The notes beneath the pieces were generated by a model, which was not told the DNA's origin, did not search any database, and worked only from the letters and a program-made list of their open reading frames with translations. A stretch of DNA of 64,000 nt. Source: Otatea glauca. Its lineage: Eukaryota > Streptophyta > Magnoliopsida > Poales > Poaceae. This document shows positions 11,415 to 21,856 of this stretch, piece after piece. The position numbers and the translations under genes were made by a program. The stretch spans positions 7,688,001 through 7,752,000 of the forward strand of contig CM070723.1 in the NCBI GenBank assembly GCA_036346275.1, given 5' to 3'. The first letter of the stretch is position 1; each line of letters opens with the position of its first letter.

Positions 11415-14400
11415 TTATCGGTGTTCACGAATTGGAGGCTGGAGTTGCTTTAGCCGTTGAACAACCAGCTTCATGGTAGGTCGTACAGAGAGCGAATCAA
11501 CAGTGCACATCACTGCTAAATGCAATGTCTCTACCAAGTCATCGTGTGGGCCCACATCCCACAGACCATCGATGAAGAATTCACGGGCACGGCCTTGACG
11601 AAGCAGCATGCATGCCCAAGCAACTATGTTAAACCCATTACCATAAGGAGAAAATGATGGATCTAAGGCTTTCTTGTCTGATATTAACTCCATCAGTACA
11701 ACACCATAGCTATACACGTCAGCTTTATCCGAAACACGGCAAGTCATAGCATATTCCGGAGCAACATATCCAAAAGTTCCAGCTACACCAGTGGTTGCAT
11801 GGGTTTCTGAATTTCCCAAGAGCCTTGCCAGTCCGAAGTCCGAGAGATAAGCATTAAAGTCAGTGTCCAACAAAATATTACTTGGCTTGACGTCACGATG
11901 AAGGATCCGAGGAACACAAGTATCATGCAGATAAGCAAGTGCTTTTGCAACGTCCAGAGCAATCTTGTGCAGCATCTTCCAGTCCACTGGTCTCTTCGAT
12001 CTCTCATGTATAAATCTCTCAAGATTTCCTCCAGGCAAGTAGTTATATATTAGAAACATTTCAGAATCACCAAGATGGTAGCCTACCAAGGTAACTAGAT
12101 TGGGATGTCTTAATCTCCCAAGAGTTTTGATCTCAGCATGGAACTGCTGGACTCCTTGGAATCTCCCAACAGAGAGCCTTTTTATAGCTACCAACACTCC
12201 AGGTGAAATTTCAGCTTTGTAAGTGGCTCCGAAGCCCCCACTTCCAATGCAATTGCTTGCATTGAAACTTCCAGTTGCTCGAACAACAGTCTCATAAGTG
12301 ATCGGCACCCCAATTTCTTGGAAGATTATAACTTCTCTTCTTCCAGATGACCGAGCTGACGTTTGGGGAGCACACTTTCTTGTGTAAATAAAGAGTATGA
12401 TCAGAGCAAGAAGAACTGAAACGATAGCTGTAGCCGATGTTATTGAAGCTATTTCAATTGCATTGAATGAATTGTTTCCTCCTTGATTTTGTGTATCTGC
12501 GGGCATTGTATCATTGTAGTCATTCGAATTCAAACCACGCCCCTGCTGAGCAGCTGACGGGACTGCCAGGGTATACATGTGACAAGATTGTAGTAAAGGA
12601 TTCCCAATGACGCTATCACATCGAACTGTACTGCTATTTGTTGGCACTGGACCGGACAAATTGTTAAATGACGCATTAAAAACGGTAAGAGATGCCGAGT
12701 CAGCAAATTCTGAAGGTATCTTCCCAGTAAGTTTGTTATTATCAAGTAGGAGGGCAGTGAGGTTTGTCAAATCAGCTAAGGCCCCAGGGATCTCCCCTGT
12801 TAGGAAGTTTGAAGACAGGTCCAAAACCTTCAGAGAGCGCAGCTGATTGATATCATTTGGAATAGTACCATTTAGAGAGTTATGGCCCAAAGAGAGGCGC
12901 TCTAAATGTGGCAAGTTCTTCACAGAAGTAGGAATTTCACCACCAAGGTGGTTCCTGCTCAAATCCAAGCTGATAAGATAATTCAACTTTCCGATACTTG
13001 TTGGTATCAAACCAGAAAGTCGATTACCAGCAACACCAAGAACAACAAGCGAACTGCACATTAAGCCAATCTCCATGGGGATCCCACCTGTTATCAGATT
13101 GTTACTGATGTCCACAATGAAGCCCCTTGAGCTGTTGCACTTGTCGAATAGCCCAGGTTGCAACTGACCAGCAAGATTATTTCCATCAGCCAGGAAAGCA
13201 TAGGGTCCCTGCATTCCCAGCTTCTCGGCAGCAAGCGGCAAGGATGCCACTGTTCCAGTAAAATTGTTCCGGGCAAAACTATGGTAGCTCGTCAAATCTG
13301 TACCCAAGACTAATGAGGATGAGATGAAGCCAGCAAGCGCCTGATATGCGAAGAATGAAGAATACTCTGACACTAAGTCATCAAATGGGAGCTGAGATGA
13401 AGGACAACCCTTTGAGAAGAACACTGGAATCGAGCCAGACAACCGGTTTCCACTGACATCAAATACATCCATGCAAGGCACTGGCAGTGAGGGATCAATT
13501 GAACCTGTAAACTTGTTCAAGCTCAAATTCAAGAACTTCAGATGCCCACATTCCACCAGCCCCTTAGGAATCCCACCAGAGAACAAATTCTCCCCCAAAT
13601 TCATCATCTCCAAGCTCTGACAAGAGTTCCAATTCCCCGGCAACCCCCCCTCCAGTGTAGCCCTTGGCGCCCATAGCACCCTCAGCTTCGGCAGAGCAGC
13701 GACAGCATCTGGAATCCCTCCTTGGAAATAGTTGAAGTCATCTACATCCCCGTATTCCGACGAATTCAAACCAGCAATCGGTGAATAAGGGTTGGACAGC
13801 ACAAGCACTGCTAGCTCAACACAACCACCAAGCTCCGCTGGCACAGGCCCGCTCAAACTATTCCTAGACACATCCAAAGCCCGCAAGTTCCTGAGCCGTC
13901 CAATCTCAGGCGGGATGACGTCATCCAACAGGTTGGAGGACAGCAACAGCGCCTCCAGATTGCTGCAGTTCCCCAAGCTCCGGGGGATGCCACCGACGAG
14001 GAGGTTCCCAGAGAGGTCAAGGAACTGTAGGCTACGGCACCCTGCGCCGCCGAGCTCGTCGGGGATGGCGCTGCCGAGGCGGTTGGAGGCCAGCGACAGG
14101 CGCCGCAGCCCCGGGAGCGCGACAAGCGCGGCGGGCACGGAACCGTTGAGCTGGTTGTAGGCTAGGTCCAGCGTCTGAAGCGCAACGCAGGCGAGTGACG
14201 CCGGGATCTCGCCCTGGAGTCGGTTGCCGGATAGGTCGAGCACGAGGAGGCGGCGCAGCGACCAGATCGCGGCCGGGAGCGGGCCCGAGAGCGCGTGGGA
14301 GGGGAGCGCGAGCACGCGGAGGCCGCGCAGCGCCGCCACCGCCGGGGAGAGCGCGCCCGAGAGGCGCCGGCCGGGGGAGGAGATGTTGAGCACGACGACC

Positions 14401-14648
14401 TCGCCGGAGGCGCCGCAGAACACGCCTGGCCAGAGGCAGTGGTCCGCCGAGGCTGGAGACCAGTCGCGGAGGAGCCCACCCTCGTCGGCGGTAACGGCCG
14501 CCTTGAACCTAAGCAGGGCCTCGCGCTCGCCTCCGCCGCCGGAAGCTCGAACGGCGGTGAGCATCAGCAGCAGCAGTAGCGATAGTAGGGTTTGGGCGAT
14601 GAGGGTGCCCATGGGGTGCTGCGGCGGCGGCGGGTGCCGCCGTCGCAT
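11415..14648 (-). CDS. RPK2: LRR receptor-like serine/threonine kinase, RPK2/TOAD2 type
   Basis: A single-exon gene encodes a plasma-membrane receptor kinase. In Arabidopsis the RPK2 family acts in CLE-peptide signalling, anther and embryo patterning. Using the ATG at 14648 the product has 1077 residues: a signal peptide (LLSLLLLLMLTAVRA), an LRRNT cap, and a long LRR block broken by a non-LRR island (around FDDLVSEYSSFFAYQALAGF). A second LRR block, one membrane span near residues 731-755 and a kinase domain from about 793 follow. Kinase motifs are complete: GSGGFGATY, the AIKR lysine, HRDVKPSN, DFGLAR and APEYA, so it should be an active RD kinase. The frame stays open upstream to an ATG at 14846, giving 1143 residues, but that part is low-complexity proline/arginine sequence. 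The ATG at 14612 (MGTLIAQ) would also give a good signal peptide. From memory the rice counterpart is Os07g0602700. Confidence 0.95.
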   Translation of the reverse strand: MRRRHPPPPQHPMGTLIAQTLLSLLLLLMLTAVRASGGGGEREALLRFKAAVTADEGGLLRDWSPASADHCLWPGVFCGASGEVVVLNISSPGRRLSGALSPAVAALRGLRVLALPSHALSGPLPAAIWSLRRLLVLDLSGNRLQGEIPASLACVALQTLDLAYNQLNGSVPAALVALPGLRRLSLASNRLGSAIPDELGGAGCRSLQFLDLSGNLLVGGIPRSLGNCSNLEALLLSSNLLDDVIPPEIGRLRNLRALDVSRNSLSGPVPAELGGCVELAVLVLSNPYSPIAGLNSSEYGDVDDFNYFQGGIPDAVAALPKLRVLWAPRATLEGGLPGNWNSCQSLEMMNLGENLFSGGIPKGLVECGHLKFLNLSLNKFTGSIDPSLPVPCMDVFDVSGNRLSGSIPVFFSKGCPSSQLPFDDLVSEYSSFFAYQALAGFISSSLVLGTDLTSYHSFARNNFTGTVASLPLAAEKLGMQGPYAFLADGNNLAGQLQPGLFDKCNSSRGFIVDISNNLITGGIPMEIGLMCSSLVVLGVAGNRLSGLIPTSIGKLNYLISLDLSRNHLGGEIPTSVKNLPHLERLSLGHNSLNGTIPNDINQLRSLKVLDLSSNFLTGEIPGALADLTNLTALLLDNNKLTGKIPSEFADSASLTVFNASFNNLSGPVPTNSSTVRCDSVIGNPLLQSCHMYTLAVPSAAQQGRGLNSNDYNDTMPADTQNQGGNNSFNAIEIASITSATAIVSVLLALIILFIYTRKCAPQTSARSSGRREVIIFQEIGVPITYETVVRATGSFNASNCIGSGGFGATYKAEISPGVLVAIKRLSVGRFQGVQQFHAEIKTLGRLRHPNLVTLVGYHLGDSEMFLIYNYLPGGNLERFIHERSKRPVDWKMLHKIALDVAKALAYLHDTCVPRILHRDVKPSNILLDTDFNAYLSDFGLARLLGNSETHATTGVAGTFGYVAPEYAMTCRVSDKADVYSYGVVLMELISDKKALDPSFSPYGNGFNIVAWACMLLRQGRAREFFIDGLWDVGPHDDLVETLHLAVMCTVDSLSVRPTMKLVVQRLKQLQPPIREHR

Positions 14649-16254
14649 TGGGGTGGCACAGTGGGGGAGGCCTGAGACCCAAGCCCGCGGCGGAGTGCGG
14701 GAGCGTGGTGGCGGCGGCCGGCGGCGAGGATGGTAAGGTGGGGTTTTTGCGGCGGGGACCTCGGCGTGGGTGGAGTTTTGCGTTTTCAGCCCTCGGGTGG
14801 AGGTGGGGCTGGCGTGTGGGTTGCTTGGTTTGGAAGCTTGGAGCATGTGAGCGAGCTAGTTGGGCACAGTGAGTGTGGTTGGCAGGGAAGAAGGACTCCG
14901 GTTACTGTCAAATTTGGACTACGGCGCCATAGATTTGTTTTTGCCTGCTGTTGATTGGACTTGGACTAGTGCCGACTGCCGGCCTTTCTTTCCTTCTTTC
15001 TTTCGCTCTTTCTTGAATTGACAAGTGAGATATACCGAATATAAAAGACATATTAATAAAAGTGATCTTTTTAAACCAGTTACATTTTTTTTAGATTTCT
15101 GGCTACCTCTTTATGCAAATTTATAGGACGTATTTTTTAATTATCTTATCTATAAATATAAGGTGTATTTTATATTCTAATACAAAATTAGTGTGATGTT
15201 CCTGATATATCTCCTAATAAATATTCATATTTACTTTATACTTCTCTATATGTATGCATTGAATATAGTGCCTGATGATAATAATTAGGAATAATCTAGC
15301 TATTTTCAATATCTTCTTCGTTTATGTGCCGAAAGAAATACACCTTATAAACTTGGACGGAAAAAAGTAAGATAATTAGCATAAGAAAAATGATGACCAC
15401 AGATGATGTCTTTTATACTCAGATTAGATTTAAAATACTTCCATCAAGGGGCAGCTGCAAGATTTTGTGTTTAGGCCCTTCACTTTTTTTTTTAATATGA
15501 CTTTCTTTCGAATAGTTTTGTAAAAATAGCCCGTTTTTTGATCGAGACAGGGAACGCAGAGCTCGATAGCTTTATGAGAAGCCATTATGCATAGAGAGGC
15601 GAGTATAATCTCCTTTCAAGCTGAGAGAGCACCGTAGGAAGGTGAACCTAGCGTGGGCACGGAAACTGTTACCGAGCTCACTAGGCTTCCCATGCATTTC
15701 ACGATCCGAAAAAAAAACTACTATTTTTATAAAAAAAAACTAAAAGATGGATAGGTTCGGAAAAAAGGTATCAAGGGTCTTGAAAAGCTAAGCTTCCGCT
15801 CGTGCTCCTCCCGGCCCGGGAGTGGGGCGGTGGGGCCCGGGGGCAGTCAACGGCTGCGAGGGGGCGGTCAAAGCTGCGGCGGCGCTAGCTAGTGGCGTAC
15901 GCGTGGAGGATAAGGAGAGAGACGAAGAGCGCGTGTGTTGCGGTGCAGCGCAGCGCAGCGTGGTGAGCCGGCACGTCGTTGGCTCGGGCCGTGCCGCCTG
16001 GGTCTGGGCGTCGCTCGCCGACGGACGGAGCCGAGCGAGAGTCGGACCCAGAGGAAAAGCGCCACTTGGTCGCCTCGCCTCTTTCGCCGTCGCGTTTGCG
16101 TGTTAGGTTGTCACGCGCGTCCGTGCGCGCGCGCGCGGGGCCGAGGCCCCAGCGTAACCCATGTGCAGCTCAATAGCCGGATCCGCGTCGCTTCATATGT
16201 CGAGAGGTACAGCAGGCGCGACGCCACGCGGCGCAACGCAACACACGGCCCTAG
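14649..16254. other. upstream region of the RPK2-like gene and intergenic
   Basis: 14649-15000 is the likely leader and proximal promoter of the minus-strand kinase gene. 15040-15400 is AT-rich and holds an inverted pair (aaggtgtatttt near 15160 and aaatacacctta near 15335) suggestive of a decayed Stowaway-like MITE. 15790-16250 is GC-rich and CpG-rich with no coherent gene. Confidence 0.4.
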
Positions 16255-16257
16255 TTA

Positions 16258-16533
16258 GAGCAAGTATAATAGAAAAGTCAACTGCTGACTAATGGGGTAA
16301 TAGACTAAAAGTCAATTTATACGATAACTGTTTTTAAATGTTGTCTCTAAATATTGTGTAATAATTATCTTTTCTCTCTTGTACATAAATGATCTACCTA
16401 TGCTCCCATGCAAAGCTGCCTACTAAATAAGAGCCAGCTCTCTCCTCTCTCCTCTTTTCTCACTCCTCCACATAGACCAAAGATGATGTGTACAATTTAA
16501 AAGCCAGCTGTCGTGGCCTTATTGTACATGCCC
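16258..16533. repeat. Tourist-like (PIF/Harbinger) MITE, 276 bp
   Basis: The left end GAGCAAGTATAATAG and right end (complement GGGCATGTACAATAAG) form imperfect terminal inverted repeats. A TTA target duplication flanks the element at 16255-16257 and 16534-16536, as expected for PIF/Harbinger MITEs. It encodes nothing. Confidence 0.8.
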
Positions 16534-16669
16534 TTACTGAACGCAGGTTTAAGATGTCCTCGGGCGTCATAACCATGTCTCGCAACTCGTAGCCGAGTGC
16601 TACAGCACGTGGCTGTAACAAATTCCGTTAGTTCGCGGGTGGTTCGTTCGTACGGTGAACCCTGTTCAA

Positions 16670-16895
16670 GGTTTTAAATTTTATTTTCGGATTGTATCTC
16701 ATAGGAACCGAAAAAAGAAATTTTGGCGAGATTTGGAAATTTCAACCGAAATTCGGATGAAATTCAATATGCAAATTTGAAATATGGTAAATTTCAAACT
16801 GAGAAAAACGAAATTTCGACCCTTTTCAATCCCTCCGAAAATGGAAATGGTCTTCGGAGGCTAGAAAAACTTTTAACCATGATACCATATAATAA
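16670..16895. repeat. fragment of an AT-rich 'AAATTTC' repeat family
   Basis: The start (CAAGGTTTTAAATTTTATTT) resembles the complement of the right edge of the 57453-58909 element. The following text is rich in cgaaatttc-type words, like that element's right third. The two therefore appear to be relatives, though no end or duplication is visible here. Confidence 0.45.
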
Positions 16896-16897
16896 AT

Positions 16898-16976
16898 TTG
16901 AGATGGTCAAGTTGGTCTAAAGTGGCACGTTAAGCTTCAGGTCCAAGGGCGTGGTTTCAAATCCCACTTTTAGCAT
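16898..16976 (+). pseudogene. tRNA-Leu-like pseudogene or tRNA-derived sequence
   Basis: An A-box-like TGGTCAAGTTGGTCTA (16904-16919) is followed by a variable-arm-like GGTCCAAGGGCGTGG. A B-box region GGTTTCAAATCCCAC (16953-16967) completes the tRNA-Leu order. Stems are degraded: the acceptor arm does not pair and the anticodon loop is unclear. A run of T residues follows at about 16981, as a pol III terminator would. Confidence 0.5.
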
Positions 16977-17223
16977 TAAACTTTTTCACTTTCTTTTTTT
17001 CAATGTAACGTCGGCGCCGGCCAAACCTTCGAGCCGACCGCGGCCACAGACTGTTACCACGCGGGGCAGCAGCCTCACCTGCTACGCGCCACCTCGACCT
17101 CACGCGTCGCCCCCGCCACCGACGTCCAAGGCCGCGCCTTACTCCATGCCCCGGCCCTGTTGGTCACGCCGCGCCACAGCTTCACCTCCTGATGCTAACC
17201 TCCCTGCGCCGGTCCACCGAGCG

Positions 17224-18617
17224 TGTAGGATCAAGGATAACCGACTAGAGGGGGGTGAATAGGAGGTTTCTAAATTTTTGATTTTAATTTGCAATTAATT
17301 AAAATACTAAGCTATAGAAGTAATAATTGCAAATTTGCAAATATAATCTTTAAGGAACACTAAACTACTTTAGCAAATCAAGTAGAGCAATAAATAATTC
17401 TAAGCACAAGTAATGTACTTAATTTGCTAGAAATATAATTTTGCACAAAAATAACAAAAGCAAATCACAAGAGAATGAGAGACGATAATTTTATCCCGTA
17501 GTCTCGGAGACTTGCCGGTCTCCCCTACTCCACGTTGAGGTGACTTGAATGCTTTCAAGCCGGCTCCACCCGCTTGAGCCTTCCCGATCACTCGTGGTAG
17601 CTCTTCACTACTCCGTTTATGCGAGCTCCTTGCCTTCACAAACAATCAGGCCTTCTCACAAGCTTATTTGAGAAGAACACCGATACCACACTCCTCCAAG
17701 CCATCTAGGAGGCGACAACGTTCAAAAGTAATAGGTGATGACACTTGCTCGAGGTCGAATTGAGTGTCTAGAGGCTCAAGACTTAATGCACCACTCAATT
17801 ATCTCCTAACTCTCTCAATATGTGAATTAAATGCATACAAGAGTGTTGGAGACTAGTTAGAGCTCAAATATCATCAATAAAGGTCAAGACCTGCTCTAGA
17901 ATGCAGGTGGGGGTATTTATAACCCCCACCAAACAAATATGACCGTTGACCAAAAGTTGGCCAAAAACCTCCTAAGGGGCTGGTCATATCGCCCTTGGGT
18001 CGGTATGACCGCTCCTCAGTAGCAACGATCGCTGCAGTGCAATAAATGCACTGTCAGTGACCGTTGGCCACATGACCGGTATGATCGGAGAGGACCCGGT
18101 CATACCGCTCACCAGTATGACCGAAGGACCTTTGGTCATACCGCCCTCCTCTAGTGCCAAATGCAGTACTTCTGTAAAAAAACACACCGGCCTGGGGCCC
18201 GGTCATACTGGCCCACTCCACCTGATGCTTGAATTTTCATTTCTTTTCTTCACAAGAGATGATTCTTTTTATGCAAGCCATATGATTATTTACATGCACA
18301 AGATTAAGCCTCTAAACATTTTTTGACATCGATTAATCGACAATAACCCCTCTTAATAGTACGGCGCCTAATCTAGCAATCCGATCTTTTTCTTCCAAAC
18401 TCTGAGATCGGCAACAAGACTATGAAAGTACTTAAATTTTATACCTTGGTCATCTTGTCTTTGACGATTGCTTTTTTTTACCAGTTTCATGCCTCCATGT
18501 TCGTCGAAATTTGGACTAACCTATTCTCAGAATACTTATTTAAAAATGTTAGTCCTTTAACCTCAATTGTCATTAATTACCAAAATCAAAACGAATTTGG
18601 GGGCCTAGATGCTTTCA
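17224..18617 (-). mobile_element. solo LTR (minus orientation), about 1.4 kb
   Basis: Read on the minus strand, the LTR begins TGAAAGCATCTAGGC and ends in TCCTACA, giving TG...CA ends. Near-perfect 5-bp duplications flank it: GAGCG (17219-17223) and GAGCA (18618-18622). A TATA box reads TATAAATA on the minus strand (17914-17921). Upstream of it (17968-18215) lies a cluster of GGTCATAC/CGGTATGACC inverted repeats. Its start and its end (CCTATTCACCCCCCTCTAG) match the solo LTR at 55531-57367, so both belong to one family. No internal region is left, implying LTR-LTR recombination. Confidence 0.85.
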
Positions 18618-18697
18618 GAGCACCACGTCGCCTGGGCACCATACCGCCTCGTCCACCGAGCGCTACGTCGCCTGGTCGCGCCGAGCTTCCTTGCTAC

Positions 18698-19462
18698 TAG
18701 GGATGAAAATAGATCGGATATGGACGGATAATGGCTCTGTTATATTTTTTTTCATATTTTTCCTCGGATACGGATATCCCAGATACTGATACGAATACGA
18801 ATAATGTCAAATACGGTTACAAAGCGAATATGAATCGAAACGAATACGGTCACGGATATTTATCGGAACATGAAAACCCTTTAAATTATACGCACTAAAT
18901 AAAAAAAAAGTAACTAGTTTAGTTGCTCTAAACATTCAAAAAGAATATGTAATGACCCCAGATTTGTATTATTTATTGAATTATGTTTAAAATAAAAATT
19001 ATGTATTTATGAGTTTTTATGCATTTTTAACTACTTATTTAAAATATTTTCCTATTAAAGACAATAGTATTTGAATTTTCAAAAAAATTTAAGACCTGGT
19101 AAATCTTGATAATATTTTTTTTAAAAAAATCAGATTGTGTCACGAACTTCTCTAAAAAATTTCGTAATTTTTGGAGTTGGTTTGCTAATTTTAATAATTG
19201 AAAATTGATTTGTGGAATAATTAAATTAGAAAACAATTTTGAAATTTAAAAACCTTTGTAGGCCGAAAGAGTAGCCTTGGTCCAGCCCACCTGTATATCC
19301 GAATATCCGGCCCATAAATATCCGGATTCGTATCCGTATCCGACGGATAGTGAGTTACCGAATCCGTATCCTTATCCGATCCGACACTATCCGATCCGAT
19401 TGAATCTGTATCCAAAATTTATCCGTATCGATTAGAAACTATCTGATCCATTTTCATCCCTA
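18698..19462. mobile_element. non-autonomous hAT element, 765 bp
   Basis: The ends are TAGGGATGAAAATAGATCGGATA and the inverted counterpart (complement TAGGGATGAAAATGGATCAGATA). The 8-bp flanks CTTGCTAC (18690-18697) and CTTGCTGC (19463-19470) differ at one base. Subterminal repeats are CGGATA/ATCCGTATCC words. There is no coding sequence and the middle is very AT-rich. Confidence 0.85.
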
Positions 19463-19470
19463 CTTGCTGC

Positions 19471-21249
19471 CACGGCCGAGCCAACTCTTAGACCGAGCTC
19501 TCCTTCCCTACTCTTGCCAGCTGCTAGCACTAGTGCTATTGCTCCTCCCTTTTCCGCAAAGTTGCTTGAATGATCATGCATGCGAGGTTTTGTCGCAAAA
19601 ATGGAGTACTCTTGCAGGGGGAATCGCAACAATATAACACGCATGGTTTGATTTCGTGTTCTCGTATGTGATTTCGTGGAGAGAAGATAGAGGGAGGTTT
19701 ATGTGTTTTTGCCGTGCTTGCTCATGCTGGTTGGGAGAAAGAATGGGGAGAGAAGGAAAATGGGGGGTTTGGCTGAATGAGTAGAGATGGGGGATGCTGC
19801 CAGGAGAAAGAAGAGGGCTACCAAATTTAACAGACTGGACAGGATAAGGTCAAGGCAATAAATAAGCTGTCATTATTGACTTAAAATTTCTAAAAATTTG
19901 TCTAAGTAATATGGAGACATTTTTTTACGATACTTAAAATTTTTCAGCTAAAGATATTTTCTGTGGAAATTATTAAAATTCTGACAAGACAGCTGCATTA
20001 GAATTCTATTTTCTGTTTTTTATTTTTATTAGATAATAAATAAGATTTATTTTATATGAAACTTTTTATGTGTAATACTTATTATTATTAAAAGTCATAG
20101 TAAAAATTCCTAGTGATTACCAGTTATATTTATTTTTATAAAATTCTAACATTGATAATATTGTTTTTAAATTAATTCTATTTTTGATTTTATAAAATGG
20201 CGAAATTAACTTCAATGTTTTTAAAACTTTTTATTAAATTCAACCTTGTGCTTTATATGATTTGGTAAAATTTTCAAGATAAGATAGGGTCTGAGATAAA
20301 TTAAATAATTCTGACATGAGTGATGTTCATTGTCATATTATACAGTTTTTGATTTATTTTAAACAATAAATGAGTTCACATTGCTTTGAAAATTTTTAGG
20401 GATTCCCTGGAGATAATTTTGGATTCATATAAATTTTTCTAGATTTTATTTGTTATGGCATTTTGGGTTTTGTATTGTAGAGAAGAAGAAAACAATTTAT
20501 ATAAAATATTTTCTTATGGACCAGAATTCAAGAAAAATCATAAAAGATGAAAATTCAAAATAATATTATATTTTAAATTAATTTTCATAGTTGGTCATTT
20601 TAGAAAAAAGATCATATTTTTAGAGTAACTTATGAGATAACCCAACGACGTTCATCTATTTACGATTACTAGTAAAATAAAATCTCAAACTAAAAAACTC
20701 TGGCTTTACAAAAAAAGATAGGACAACCACATTGAAATTTATTTGGTCTCTCGTCACAAACAGGACAGGTCTTATTTGAAATGCAAGAAGTAAAAAAAGG
20801 AACAGAAGAATGCGATGGCACGGATTGTAGAGCCCTCTTGAAGGCTCATACAATAATGCGTAAATTTTGAGGGATGCATTTTATTTTAAGAGAGGTTACC
20901 TTAGACTTCTCACGTGGAAAATAAATTGAGCCAATCTCAAAAAAGAAAAAAAGAGCCAAGGTTTAGTTTCCATTTAAAACGCAGAAATCTCACAAGAAAC
21001 AATGCAATTACTGAAAAAAAATACGGCAAAATTCCTATGTTCCAAATGGAGCCTTAAATTATTTTGAAAATTCGTCTGTAAAAAAATCTTTGAAAATTGT
21101 AGGAAAGGAAGATTGTCGATCTGCTAATCCAAACAGTTCCATAGAAGAGTTCCTCTGAAATGTATACCCCAGAAAATCCCTCTGCATTTTTTCCAATCAA
21201 GCCCTTCCACATACTAGTTTTCTGATACACCCCTTCATTTTCTTCCCTG
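19471..21249. other. AT-rich intergenic stretch, no gene recognised
   Basis: From about 19850 to 20640 the sequence is strongly AT-rich without frames. I see no ends that would define an element. 20640-21250 is the distal upstream region of the RRM gene. Confidence 0.4.
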
Positions 21250-21856
21250 CAGCAGGGTTTAAGGAACACACAAGAAGAGGCCGGCTATTCAGGCTCCTCC
21301 TCACCTAGAGCACCCCGATAGGGTTTAACGGAGCAGGTTAGGAGGGGAGCCGCCGCCGGCCGCAGCAAAAGCGATCGCGACTCGCGTGGCTCCGAAGGTA
21401 ACAAAATCCCCACCCCAGCCATCAAAACCTTAACCCTGAACAATCTTTTCGCTTTTAATCCGTGCGAAGTTGTCCTGCATCGAGGCGTCCTCTTCAGATT
21501 CTACTTGTTGGTTTCTTTGCGCATGGTTCTTGTGGTTGGGATTAATTGTTCGTCTAATTTGCCTGCCAATCCAGTGCATCAGATGCAAAGATTAGAAGAT
21601 CATGTGATATTCAGATTCTGTAACACTCCGAATTGTTCCAGGTGCCTGGTTAATTTGGATCCTTGGAAGAGTTGGGTCTAAAACTAAATGGAACCTAACT
21701 TAATGTCGCTTATGTTATAGATGGGTAGAAACAAAAATCTAGCAACTTTTTTTTGTTCAGGTTGATCTTTTTGCATAAGTAATTGTGGATTTGTCTCTGA
21801 CAAGTTCGTCCCTTTCTTTTCTCAGTGCCTGTGGTTTCTAGCAGAGTATTTGAGCA
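21250..21856 (+). other. 5' UTR with leader intron of the RRM gene
   Basis: A probable non-coding first exon ends CCGAAG at 21397 before GTAACA. The leader intron would run 21398-21825 and end in a pyrimidine-rich ctttctcag. A telo-box-like agggttta lies near 21319, as often seen in promoters and leaders of translation and RNA-binding protein genes. Confidence 0.5.

Noticed and set aside
14649..14846. Upstream in-frame ATG extending the RPK2-like protein to 1143 residues
   Set aside because: The added 66 residues are low-complexity Pro/Arg/Ser and would bury the signal peptide. The ATGs at 14648 or 14612 fit better.
15822..16258. Gene in the CpG-rich stretch
   Set aside because: Three overlapping frames with Arg-rich low complexity, no domain and no splice-consistent extension.
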